Shown here: piece after piece, positions 22,003 through 32,439 of the stretch | Layout: each line of letters starts with the position of its first letter | How positions within the stretch are numbered: the first letter of the stretch is position 1 | Assembly (NCBI GenBank): GCA_002897115.2 | Contig: BCIH01000011.1 | Span: forward strand, 658,383 to 701,573 | From: Prototheca cutis | Taxonomy: Eukaryota; Chlorophyta; Trebouxiophyceae; Chlorellales; Chlorellaceae | DNA length: 43,191 nucleotides | Direction: 5' to 3' | Notes under the pieces: model-generated | The model's database searches: none | What the model saw: the letters and a program-made list of their open reading frames with translations, nothing else | What the model was told of the DNA's origin: nothing | Translations under genes and position numbers: made by a program

Positions 22003-24846
22003 ATGAGGGGGGATTCGGTTGGGACTCATGCATGCACTGGCAGCGCTGCAGTTGGGCGTGTCGCACCCCATGTGCCATGCGGAGCACAAAGGTCGCCCTT
22101 TCAAAGGAAAAGGTTCAGGCCGTTTACGAGCCCTGAGATGAGGGCTGGCAGGAGCAGGCCCGTCCTACTGGCAGCCGGACCGTCCGACCAATCCACCTCG
22201 GGCAATCGGCCCCCTATACCTTTGGAAGNCCCTGTCCCCGGAGGCGAGCTCCGCCGGACCATCCACGACCTTAACGCTGTACTGGGTATCTCGGAGGATG
22301 CAGATGCCAAGGTGGGNATNAGGAGGCTGGCTAGTGCCNGGCATGGGAGCAGCCACCATGTCCTTCTCCTGCATGCCATCCTTGTTCATTGCCCAACTCG
22401 CCAAAAGACCCCTGTGCTTCATCATGTGCGTGAGTACATCACATTTACAACCCCTGTCGCTGGTGGCACACATGTAGGGAGATGGTACGGATTCAAATGA
22501 AGGCGCCGATTTCCAGGAGCCCAGCGTCGGGCCCCCCGAGTCCAGCANCCTGCCCCTGGCCGGCACCTCCCTGGTGCGTCGTTGGTTTATGAGTGCATTG
22601 TCTCTGATGAGATGCAAGCATTTCCAGGCTTGAGCTGTGATGACTGATAGTCCGTGCTCGTCAAGCGCTCAGCACACGCTCCTCCCCCACGCAGGGCCGG
22701 GTGGTGGAGCGGGCAAAGCGCATAGCGGGACTCCGGCTCGTCAAGATGCCGCCCGAACAGGGCGGGCCGCTGGGGTCAAACCCGCCGGGCCTGCGCCAGC
22801 TCCTCTCCAAGATTGCCGCGGCGCAGGCCGGCCTGCCCCACGCCGATTACATGTTGAGTGACGGTGGTTGTGCAGGAGAGAGGGGTTGAACATCTTTGCT
22901 TGTTTCCTTGCCTGGGCGGTTGCACCCAGCAGCTAACACCTGCTGCAGCAATGTCCCCAACAACGCACACACCCATGCACATGTTGTAGGAGCATCAAGT
23001 CGCAGGTGTTTGGGCCGGGCACCTTTCACGTGACGGATGCCGTGCCGAGCATGGGATTCGAGGGCGGTCTGCTTTTCAGAGGCACCCTGCTTGGACCCCG
23101 GGAACAGGTGGTGCCCATAGTCCTCCGGCGCCTGCGGGCACTCCACGGTGCGAGATGGGGCAGGGGGATCTGGAGGGTGTTGCTGCATGCAAGCTGTGCT
23201 TGCATGCACACATACTCTCCGACCAGTATGTCGACAGTCCTTGCGACACGAACGCCCTTGCTTGAGAAGCAACTCTGTCGTTGCAGAGCATCTCAAGATA
23301 GTGGTCCTCCCCATGGCCCCCGTCCAACACCAAGCGGCCGCCTTCCCAACCACCACCCCCCAGACACCCGCCCAACCACCACCCACACCCACAGGGGACA
23401 AGTATGTTGTGCGGACGGTGGTCGACCTGGAGGCGGCTTTCCAAGCGCAACGGGCTCGGACGGGGGAGCCGTTGTCGAGTTTTGTAGCATTTGAAGTTCT
23501 GCCGGCTGCGGCGGTCATCGCGCCACAAGAGCCTGCCTGGCACCGATGGGCTGCGTTGGTGCTGGGAGGTTGCACCGCAGGCACTGCCCTTGCCTACGGC
23601 CTGGTATCCAGCCGGTTCATGCTCCCAAAGGTTGGTTTGGAAATGTTTCGAGTGTTTGTTCTTGTTGGCAAGCCCTCGTCGGTCCAGAATCCCGCTCTTG
23701 ACTGTGTGCAGTGCAATTCTAAGATACTACACCAAGCCAACAAGCAAATGCTATCACGCTGTCTGAATCCAACCCCCACCACGCAAGGATGTGATGGATT
23801 ACATGACCAGCGGTCTGGTCGGCGGCGACCTGCCGCGCAGCGTGGCGGAATTTGATTTTGTGCCGTGGCTGGCGACTGCAGGCGTCGTTGGCAGCCTGGT
23901 ACTCCTGCCTCAAGCNGCCAGAGACCTGGGTCAAACTCTCGTGGCCCGCAAATGGGGCATCAAACTCCGCACCAGGTGCGTGCAAGGGCCGGATGTGTAC
24001 TTTCAAAAAGCAACAGTATTCCAAGTAGAACACAACATTCGAGAGAACAACAACAGCGTTGCAATGTCGTCAACATGACCCAAAATATGNGCTGCAGTTG
24101 GTCTGTCCCCAGTACGGCCCTGGGCACGCTTGGCAGTATTCGACGGCTGGGTTCGCTGGCGCCTTCCAGGACTGCATTGTTTGACATTGCCGCCGCGGGC
24201 GTGGCGTCGGGCGCAGGGACGGCNCTGGCGCTGGTGCTCCTGGGCCTGCACGNCTCCCATGGCGGGGCCATTGCCGAGGTGGGTCTTGGGGTTGGCAGGG
24301 AGCAACTCGCTTGAAAACAAGCGGGCGTACAACANGACNATGGTACTAACCCATCCCCCCCTCCACGTTACACAGCCTGGGCTGGTGCCTGTGCCGGCTG
24401 GCTTCCTGCATGGCAGCACGCTGCTGAGGGTTCTGGGCAAGGCAGGTTTGTCTCCAGAGGCATGGTCGGCTTCCACCGTCTATCTGTCCCCACTGGCACT
24501 GGCCGGATGGGCAGGGCTGCTGACCACCGCACTCGATGCCCTGCCCCTGGGCAGCCTCAGTGGGGGCCGGGTTTTTCTGGCGGCCTTTGGCTCGGGGTGT
24601 CTGGGNCTGAGCAGCATGGCGGTGTATGCGGCACTGGGTTTTGGTGCCCTGGGNGGCAGCGTCTCCCTGCCCTTTGGACTGTACGCCCTGCTGTGTCAAC
24701 GGGGTGCCGAACGCTGGGTCCAGGACGAGCTGACGGNCGTGGGATCACCTCGCCAGGGTGTTGCGCTGCTCATTGTCATTACTGCGCTGCTCGTCCTGCT
24801 CCCGCACGGTGGAGGGGGTGTGCTCCTGCCCACCAGCACTGCCTAG
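22003..24846 (+). CDS. EGY-like plastid site-2-protease homologue, catalytic motifs lost
   Basis: Eight exons close to about 585 residues: 22003-22311, 22517-22573, 22695-22852, 22990-23147, 23395-23630, 23788-23975, 24098-24278, 24376-24846. EGY proteins are M50 metalloprotease-family membrane proteins of chloroplasts. Family blocks seen are FGPGTFHVTD, the EGGLLFRGTL segment, LGTLGSIRRL, SRTALFDIAAAG, VPAGFLHGSTLL and LALAGWAGLLTTALDALP, with several membrane helices. The N-terminal 60 residues look like a transit peptide. Where active members have HELGH, this protein has RDLGQ (residues 351-355), and where they have the N..P.G.LDGG motif it has D..P.G.LSGG (residues 483-493). Both zinc ligands, the catalytic Glu and the conserved Asp are therefore changed, so it is probably a pseudoprotease like plant EGY3. 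The donor of exon 3 (GTTGAG) is weak. Isolated N bases do not fall on these motifs. Confidence 0.82.
23184..23208. repeat. perfect inverted repeat built on TGCATGCA
   Basis: Arms TGCATGCAAGC and GCTTGCATGCA flank a 3-base loop in the fourth intron of the EGY-like gene. It can form an 11-bp hairpin and contains two TGCATGCA palindromes, a motif frequent in this window. Confidence 0.85.
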
Positions 24847-25322
24847 ATGATATGTGTGCTTTGTTTATAGTTGATCCCTGAGGCAGGCCTTTCTTTGGTT
24901 CTGGCGTGCATGGGAGGCCATATGAATGGCCGACCCCCGTTGCTGTAGGACAGATCGCTGGAAAGCAGCAACATGAGAGAAATACTTGGTCGAATGCGGT
25001 GATTGGGATGGTATGGTGTCCAACTACATTCGGGAATCTTCAAGGAGCACTGCTGGTCTGGCATCCAGGAGTGCTGGATTTCCGCCTNGTTCCGGACGCG
25101 AGGGCCTGCCCGGCCTGGATCACTTTCCTCCTCCAACAAAGGGCAAACGANCATGCACATGGACGACAGCCTAGGCGACGTTATTTCATCAACGTTTCGC
25201 TGAGTAGNCATTATTTGCTGGCTTTGATGCAGGGCGTTCAAATCCCGACGCGTTTCAGGTGGCCGTCCTCGGGCCCAGGGGTCNACGGCTGGTGAGCCCC
25301 ATGGCGTGAGCGGCAAGTCACC
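24847..25322. other. tandem intergenic region
   Basis: About 475 bases between two plus-strand genes, covering the 3' UTR of the EGY-like gene and the promoter of the STIMATE-like gene. Three single N bases occur. A TTCAAATCCC string near 25227 resembles a tRNA T-arm, but no tRNA fold surrounds it. Confidence 0.4.
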
Positions 25323-26810
25323 ATGCCACCTCCATTCCCTCCCAGCGAGTGCCACCTGCTGGCGGGCCCCGTGGCCTTGGCAGCTCAGGGCATCCTGGTC
25401 CTCCTAGCCCTGGCCTCCCTGTTCTTGAAAAGGTGAGGTGGGGTGGTTGGGGGGAAGAGGTGTTGTGGAGTAGGATTCCTGATGGCGCATGCAGGTGTGC
25501 CGGCCTGGCNCGGACCAATAACGACCGCTTCTTTGAACCACCACCAATAAATCCCCCCCCCCCCAAAAAAAACTCCAGGGCATTCGAGTCTCCACAGCGA
25601 CCACTGCTCATCTGGGCTCTGGATGTGGGAAAACAGAGCCTGGGCATGCTGGCTGCCCACGCCTGTGGCATCGCCGCGGCCATGCTCATCGCGCGCATGC
25701 CACGTGGCGGCGCGGCATCAGAGTGCAGCTGGTACTTTTTTGCGTTTCTGGCGGACACATCCATCGGCCTGGGCCTGTCCCTGGCCATGCACTGGGCCAT
25801 CCTCTGGGCCGCCCAGTGCATTGAGGACGGGCCGCTGCTGGAAATCGAGACCTTGTTGTTGCCATGTGGTGACTACGGTATGAATGCTGTTGGTGTTGTT
25901 GCTGGCGGTGGTGTCCTGTGCTTGCGAGGCAGAAGCGTAGTGACAGCAGCGGTGGCGGTGGCAGATGCACATTCCCTGCAGACAGACTGCTGATGACTGA
26001 GCCTGCTGGTGTATATGACTCATTCATTCCATCAAAACACATAAACTACAGGGTCGCCGCCGCGGGCAGACCGCTGGCTGGCCCAGGCACTGGAGTGGAC
26101 ATCCTGTGTCATCGCCGCTCGCGCGGTCTGCGCCGTCACGGTGGGCGCGGGGGGTTTGGGGTTGTGCATCGTCCATGCAGTGGAAAGCACGGCACTTTCT
26201 TTCTGGTTGCTGGCATGCTGCTGCCTGGACACGCTCGGGAGATGCCATGCCGACTGGAGAGGGATGCCAACTCCCCACACACCATGCACCCATCGTCACC
26301 ATCACAACCACGGGCAGGTCTGGGCACTTGGTCCGGTACTGCTGGAGCTGGCGCTTGGACTTGACGGGCTGTTCAGGGACCGGCCCGACCTGGAGCTTGC
26401 CCTGGTAATGATCATCTGTCCCCTTGTCGTCAACATCACGCAGGCACGCATGCTGGGGAGTTGGCCAGGTGGCGGTTGGGTGGCGGTTGGGGTCTGATGC
26501 GTGGGACAGGTGTTGATGATGGGAGAGGAGGAGGTTGAGGGCTGGTTCACAGGGGGAGCGGGGATGGGCATATGTATGCAACAGCAAAGCAACGACATCC
26601 CCTCCCCTTGCCTGCCACCTGACAACACAGATGCTGATTCAGGATGCCGTGCTCAAGCTGCGAAAGGGCAGCATCGGCGTGGGGCGGACATTGACAACTG
26701 AGAGCGAGGACGCTCAGCCGTTGTCCTCTGGCCCTCAGTCCAGAATGAGCCCGGCCAGCGAGGTGGAGATGCTGCTGCACCCGGAAGCTGTTGTTGTCAA
26801 GCAAGCCTGA
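25323..26810 (+). CDS. STIMATE/TMEM110-like multi-pass membrane protein
   Basis: Exons 25323-25432, 25579-25877, 26052-26443 and 26631-26810 give about 326 residues. Family blocks are ECHLLAGPVALAAQG, SLFLKR, LLIWALDVGKQSLG, SECSWYFFAFLADTSIGLG and ELALVMIICPLVVNITQ followed by QDAVLK. Five or so hydrophobic segments fit an integral ER or vacuolar membrane protein. In animals STIMATE sits at ER-plasma-membrane junctions and helps STIM/Orai calcium entry; fungal and plant relatives are uncharacterised membrane proteins, so the role here is unknown. The third intron needs a GC donor (CAG|GCACGC) and an ordinary CACAG acceptor, supported by continuity of the conserved block. Residues between LDTLG and VWALG (about 26228-26312) are rich in Cys, His and Pro and could be a missed intron, although no GT donor of the right phase was found. 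Confidence 0.72.
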
Positions 26811-27006
26811 GCACTGGGCGCTGGGTGGTGGCGCAGCCTGGCATGGACAAGACGCCTCTGGAGAATTGAGCACTGCCGCAATCTGTCCATTTGTTTCTAG
26901 CCCATTGCTAAGTATTTCATTCTGCTGGGTTTTTTTAAAGAAAGAAAGAAAGAATTCATTGCAACGCAGGGCATTCAGGTTGCGAACAGTTGCCATGTCA
27001 TCATCA
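26811..27006. other. short convergent 3' spacer
   Basis: Under 200 bases between the stop codons of the STIMATE-like (plus) and BPG2-like (minus) genes. The 3' UTRs must be very short or overlap. A short GAAA-type tandem (AAAGAAAGAAAGAAAG) lies near 26937-26953. Confidence 0.45.
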
Positions 27007-29217
27007 TCATGGGGTGGGGCTCTTTCCCCCGGCGGCGGCATTCGCCAGGCCCACCGGCAGGGCCACTGGCAGTGGGGGCCGGAGAAAGGCTTCCACGCCC
27101 CTTGGCGTCCAAACTTCCAGGGTCACGACCCCACTGCCCCTGCCGGCCACGGAGATCCAGCCAGGCAGACCCGACACAGCCACGTCGGCGATCAACATTG
27201 TCCGCAGCAGGGGCAGCGGCTTGGAGAAGGTCTTGCGTGCTGGGGGTTGCCGCGCCGCCCAAGCCGCCGGTCCTCCTCGGAACCAGCGCTTGGAGCCGGT
27301 AGTTGGTGGGGGTGGTGGGATGGCAGCCACTGGGATGACGTCATGCATACCGCCAACCCCATCGCCCTGACTGGTGCCTACGACAGGATCATTCCCAGCC
27401 GGCCCTTGTACCGCAGAAGCATTATCCCCTGGGGTGTCCCCCTCGGCCACGTGCAACGTCCGGGGTCCGTAAAATGTGAGCGCCAGGGTCTTGGCCCCCG
27501 GAGCGGTCACGGCCAGCCGGACACAGCCTGCCCACCAGAGCGTCCTGCGCTGGCCGACGGGGACAAAGACTGTGTGCCCCGCGAGTGGGCCCTGCGGCGC
27601 AATGTCGACGTGCTCCTCTGGCGCCAACATGTGGCTCAGCCGATGATGCAGATGCAGCCCTGGCGTGTCCACCAGTGCGCCCATGCCACCGGAAAACACC
27701 TGTCATCATTCGGTTCTCGGTTCTATTGGCGTCGCTGCGTTTGTTTCGATCTGTTAAACAGGGTATATATCAGCCCGAATGCAGCTCTCCAGCAGGAAAA
27801 ACACACGATGCCAAATAATACACCCCCCCCCCCCCCCCCCCAATCCACACCGGGATGCGGATGAGATCCAGCGTGGTGCCCGGCATGCCGGATGCCAGGG
27901 GCAGGCGCCGCTTGGCCTGGAGTGCTCCGGAATCAAAGGCAGGACTCTCCACATCGGCCATCTCCCTATGGGTGTGGGTGTTTTGGTGAATGGATGTGTG
28001 AGAGGAGCAGTGCACGTGTGTTTTAGGTCGTCAGCACCTGGGCTCACCACTTTGTGCAAATATGGCAAGTGACGCGCCGCTCCAGCATCGGGGTCTTTCC
28101 TGAGGTCACCCGAGTCCCACCACTCAGACCCCGGCACCCAGTCTCCCGCCCCCTTGCCTGACAAGGGCTCGGAGAAAGGCTGATTTGCCGGCATTGGCTG
28201 CTCCCAGAATGAAGACGTCCCGTTGACCGCGACCCCGCCGAAGACACTCGGCGACCTCACGGATGCCGTTGCCTGTTCTGGAGCTTGTCTGCAGGCCGGC
28301 AGGTGGGTGGGTGTGCATCTGATCCCTGCTGCCGATGATGCAAACAACCCCCCTCTTCCCCCAAACTGCAAATTCCCAAGCTCTCACCGCCCCGCACACA
28401 TGCATGCATGCATGGAACGGCACCCACCAGCATGATGCCCATGGGTTTGAGCCCCTTGAACGATGCCATGCTTTCCAGCCAGGCCTGCAGGGCGGCGCGG
28501 TTGGTGCCCGCTGGCATCAGGTCCACCTTGGTCCCAACCAGCACCACGGGATTGGCTCCAGTGATGGTACGAAGCCGGGGGAGCAGTGTTCCTGAGACAT
28601 CTAGCAAATCCACCAGCAGCACAACTACTGCCCTCTTCGCCTGCAAAATCCTGTTATTTTGTTTTAGGGTGGGGGGGGGGGGCTAATGCTCATGATGAAT
28701 TGCGTGCCTGTAGAAGCAAGCACGCTCGCGTGAAAGATGTGCTCCTCCATGCCCCGTTTGCATTCCCACCACACAAAGAAAGCATAACCACTTCACAAAC
28801 ACACACGTGAATCCCGCGTACTTGAGCTTCTCGCGGAGCTGCTCGGGGGTGGCCAGCCACAGCTCCGCCCGGCGGCCCACCACGGTTTGGCTGCCGAGAT
28901 CAGCCACACCTGGCGTCACCTTTCCGTGACTTAGACTGCGGCACCGGCCACAGAGGAGCTGGCCCAGCTGCCGGTGCTTGGCCTTGAGCGCCAGCTCCCC
29001 GGAGTCAACCCAGCCGGGTGCCTCGGGATTGCCCGTCTGCAGCACGACGCCGCAGCCATAGCACGAGCCCGTGGTCCCGGGGGTTGTGCCAGGCTCGACG
29101 TCAGGCCTGGTGCCAGGCTCGGCACCGCCATGGTTTGCAGCCCCGCCGAGCCTGGCACTGCGCGGTGCTGCTATTCGCCCATGGCCTGGCGGTTGAGGGG
29201 ACCAAGGCCGCTGTGCA
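27007..29217 (-). CDS. circularly permuted GTPase, BPG2/YqeH type, 5' end unresolved
   Basis: Five exons are supported: 29217-28807, 28640-28428, 28288-28130, 27961-27851 and 27699-27007. The order of motifs is that of YqeH-class circularly permuted GTPases: an N-terminal zinc finger (CYGC then CGRC), LLVDLLDVSG, the G4 motif GTKVDLMP, the P-loop GAANAGKS, the MPGTTLDL switch region and the G3 motif LVDTPGLHLHHRLSHML. Plant members (BPG2, RIF1/NOA1) act in plastid or mitochondrial ribosome assembly, and BPG2 loss causes pale plastids. The C-terminal DVAVSGLPGW segment is also typical. The first exon begins in phase 2 after ACATGCAG, so at least one upstream coding exon with the start codon and targeting peptide is missing. 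A candidate ends at donor GTGAGT near 29346 but has no in-frame ATG. Exon 1's donor is uncertain by a few bases. Confidence 0.82.
27823..27841. repeat. poly-C run (sense poly-G) after a BPG2 donor
   Basis: Nineteen C on the plus strand, so G on the transcript, beginning only a few bases after the 5' splice site at 27850. An example of the G-run-after-donor pattern. Confidence 0.85.
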
Positions 29218-30058
29218 CTGCATGTGTTAATTACACGTGTATGATGGGAGTGTCCCGTCAAACGTTGGATGTCCTGCAGGGTGCTAGCCGGCGGCTGGCA
29301 TGGACAAAGGTTCAGTCCTGGACACTACCCATTCCCGCTCAGTCTCCCTGCACTCACCGCCCACGACTCAAGTTAGGTACAGTGTAGAAGATGCAATGGC
29401 ATGTGATGCAAGGCCCGCGTCGGCAGGCTCCCGGAATGATCCGGGGCCCTTGCACCCGAGCAGATGACAAGTGAGCCAGGGTGCAGCCGGCTCGATGGAT
29501 CCGAATCCCCGCAACCACAATCGCCACACGAATCCCAGCACGGGATGGAGTCTACAAAACAGATATTCCATTCCAAAATGACAGCATTTGCGTGTGCACC
29601 GCCTATGCATGCATGGATGGCCTGTGATACTAGCATGTGTCGAGGATCTCGCGGATCAACGCGATTTTACGTGATGACCAGAACCAACCCGACGGATCAC
29701 TTCGACTGCTGACATTGACGGTACCACTGCAACGCTGCACATGCATCAATAGAGCGTATAGCGGGTCCAGATTGCATTCGAATCCCACATGCGTCACGGC
29801 AGCGCGTGAGCACGGGAGCTTGCCGGGTGTCGTACGGGCGGGGGGGCATCGGCACAGGCCCCAACCAATCACGCCTTAGCCTCGGTGCAGCAGCCTGCGG
29901 CAGGCTCCGGAACTGATCGCATCATACTCCGAAGAGTTGATGGAATCAGTGCTGGGTACGGAGCAATGGGGGCTGGGGGCGTGTCGTTGCCGAGGGTTGC
30001 GTGCGCCGAAACGCTCAGGTGCTGCGCCTGTCGAGACCAGCTGACGCAGGCTCCCCAT
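29218..30058. other. divergent region, may hold 5' exon of the GTPase gene
   Basis: About 840 bases between the BPG2-like gene (minus) and the next plus-strand gene. It should include the missing start exon of the GTPase gene and both promoters. No start exon could be fixed: the best donor (near 29346) leads back to an in-frame stop without an ATG. Confidence 0.4.
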
Positions 30059-31235
30059 ATGCCGACTGCAGGGAGGACCCTCTACGGCAATCGCCTGGCG
30101 CCCAAGACGGGCTACGCCAAAGGGAAGCAGTTGACATACGAGGAAATGAGCCAGCGGGGTTTCAACAAGGCGCTGGATGAGTACTACCGGGTAAGCATGG
30201 CTGGCTGTGCATGCGCATGTCCAGTGCCTGTCCACTGCACGCGCGCACGCGCGCGCGCGTGCGTGCACACACAATCCTTCCCGTAGCCGCAATGCTTATG
30301 GTCCCACTCAATGACCCAATCTCCCGCAGCTATTGGCTTTGGCGGTGCCCGACCCACCTGAGCCCGGTGCGAGCCCGGTGTGGAAGTTTTTGACGTGCAC
30401 CGTCTGCAGCCCAGCCATTGATCTGGCCGGGTTTGTCAGGGTGCTGAGCACAGTGGCCATGTGGGCACACCCTATTTTGTCCCAGATGGCCGTGCTGCTG
30501 CTGCCGCTGCTGCTCTTCCTCAGTGCACCACAGGGTGCAGCCGTGCCTGCCATCAGAGGCTCCCACCCTGCGGCAGCCATCGTAACATCCCTGCTACCAT
30601 CGGCGACAACGGCGCGGTGGGCGCTGGGTGCCCTGCTGTGCACACTGTGGCTGGGGCAGTGGCGCAGGCGGCAAGTGGAGCCGGAGCCGGGTCTAGACTC
30701 TGAGGCCCTGGGCAGATGGTACCGAGACCGCCCGCCTCCAGGGCTTCCAGATGCCCAACTGAAGGTGTGTCGGCTGGGCTGCCCGTTCTGTGCAACAGAC
30801 CAAGGAATGTGTCATCACCGCATCATACATGCCTACACTCACTGACGACCCCCCTCAACTGCCTTGTCGACCCTGTGCACAGATTTTGCAGCAGCAGACG
30901 GCAGCACTGCATGCCGGGGTCTACGGCTCGGACGCCCCGGCACCGCCCCTGGCCTCTCGGGAGGCTTGCGCCACCGTACTCAAGCGGTGAGCAGGGTTCT
31001 GTTCTTGATGTCGTGTTTTGAAGTGGTGTGAAACTCGCAGTGCGCCGGTTTGCTCTTGACAACCCTCTGCATGTCAATTTTTCGGTCTAGATCATCCCCG
31101 GCTGCCCACCACGCCACCGGCAGGCTTGCAGAGGATGCGGGGATGGAGGTGCCGACGGCAGCAGGCAAGCAGGCGTCGACGCGGGAGCTGCTTGTTCTTG
31201 CAGAGCAGGTCAGAGGGGTCACAGGCATCAGCTAG
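30059..31235 (+). CDS. unrecognised protein with hydrophobic segments
   Basis: Four exons, 30059-30190, 30330-30764, 30883-30986 and 31091-31235, close in frame to 271 residues. I do not recognise the family. The N-terminal 44 residues are soluble and basic (MPTAGRTLYGNRLAPKTGYA). A long hydrophobic stretch follows (about residues 70-115, with MAVLLLPLLLFLSAP), then a second segment ALGALLCTLWLGQW, so one to three membrane helices are likely. The C-terminal half is polar, rich in Ala, Gln and Glu, and may be helical. Donors are GTAAGC, GTGTGT and GTGAGC, and the consistent phases support it as a real gene. It is divergent to the BPG2-like gene and convergent with the TPR gene, which gives no functional hint. 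Confidence 0.65.
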
Positions 31236-31591
31236 CCCCCGAGTGGAGAGCCAAGCGAGCATTGTTGCGCGATGACAAATGTGGGAGATGGCAGGGCGGG
31301 CGGTCAGCCTACAAAAAGGTAGAACCCCCCCCCCCCCCCCAAAAAAAAAAATCGATGGATGAAATGAAGGACGGCATCATTGTGCCAGTTGTCGCTCTCC
31401 CCACAATTCCCATTGCTGATGGGAACACTGCCAGTTTCCATGCCGCGCATGATCAGTCCTACCGCAGCAGCTGCTGGAAAGCGGAGGATGGCCTCCAAGN
31501 GGGGGGGTGAGGATGAGCCCTCTGATTGTCCGCAGCAATGCCAAGCCAAACCATGCACTCTCCTTTTCAGAACTCCCGCTCGCTTGCAGCA
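31236..31591. other. convergent 3' intergenic stretch
   Basis: About 355 bases between the stop codons of two convergent genes. It contains a C run directly followed by an A run (about 31327-31351) and one N. No gene is seen. Confidence 0.4.
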
Positions 31592-32391
31592 CTACGCCCG
31601 TCTGCGTCCTTTCTTCTTGTGCTTCCTGTGACATTCGGCAGTGCACAGTCATGTTGATGGGTGGCTTTTGCAGATGCCTTGGTGCATGGGGAGTCGGGAG
31701 GCGTGAGCTGCGGACACACACACAAACAATACATGCATGCACTTTCAGACAAAACAAAGGCCAGCACATCCGGGGCACCAGCGCCTCACTCCCACAAACA
31801 CACTTGTGCGCCTTGCGGACGATGGAGAGTGCCGTCGCCACGTCGAGCTTCTTTGGCTTGCCACCTGACGGGGAATCCGTGGTGCGCTGTTGAATGGCAC
31901 CCAAACGAGGGGTTGCCCCGCTCTCCGGCTGGCAGGGCCGCGAAACAGCACCAGTATCCTTGTCAAAATGCCGGGTGACTCCGCCTCCACCTTTGTCCCG
32001 AGCGGCATCCATCATCTGTTTCGCTCCCGTCACCCCTCCTGCATCAGCACCATGGCACGTGGCAGGGACAGCCTCCATGCATTCCGCGATGCGGGCAGCA
32101 TAGGCCCAGGCATTGGCGTGCCCCGGCTCGAGTTCCAGCGCCGCTGCAAAAGCCCCTCGCGCCGCTTGCCAGTCGCCCCTGTTGGCCAGCACCGCGCCCA
32201 GTGCCACGTGGGCGTCGGCGTTCCCGGGATCCAATTCCAGGGCCTTTGGGTGCTTTGGCAGGGTTGAGTAGGATGATTTGTAAAAAGGGAACCTGGCATT
32301 TTTGGGTTATACTCCGGGACACTGCCCGGCAGGCCGGCCAGTGGATGCCCACGCTCTCCTTCCCACCCCATTCATTCCTTCCACACCCACA

Positions 32392-32439
<48 letters not shown>

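Noticed and set aside
25220..25250. tRNA T-arm-like TTCAAATCC string
   Set aside because: The flanking stem does not pair and no acceptor, D or anticodon arms were found.
29765..29790. ATTCGAATCCC string resembling a tRNA T-loop
   Set aside because: No cloverleaf can be built around it by eye.
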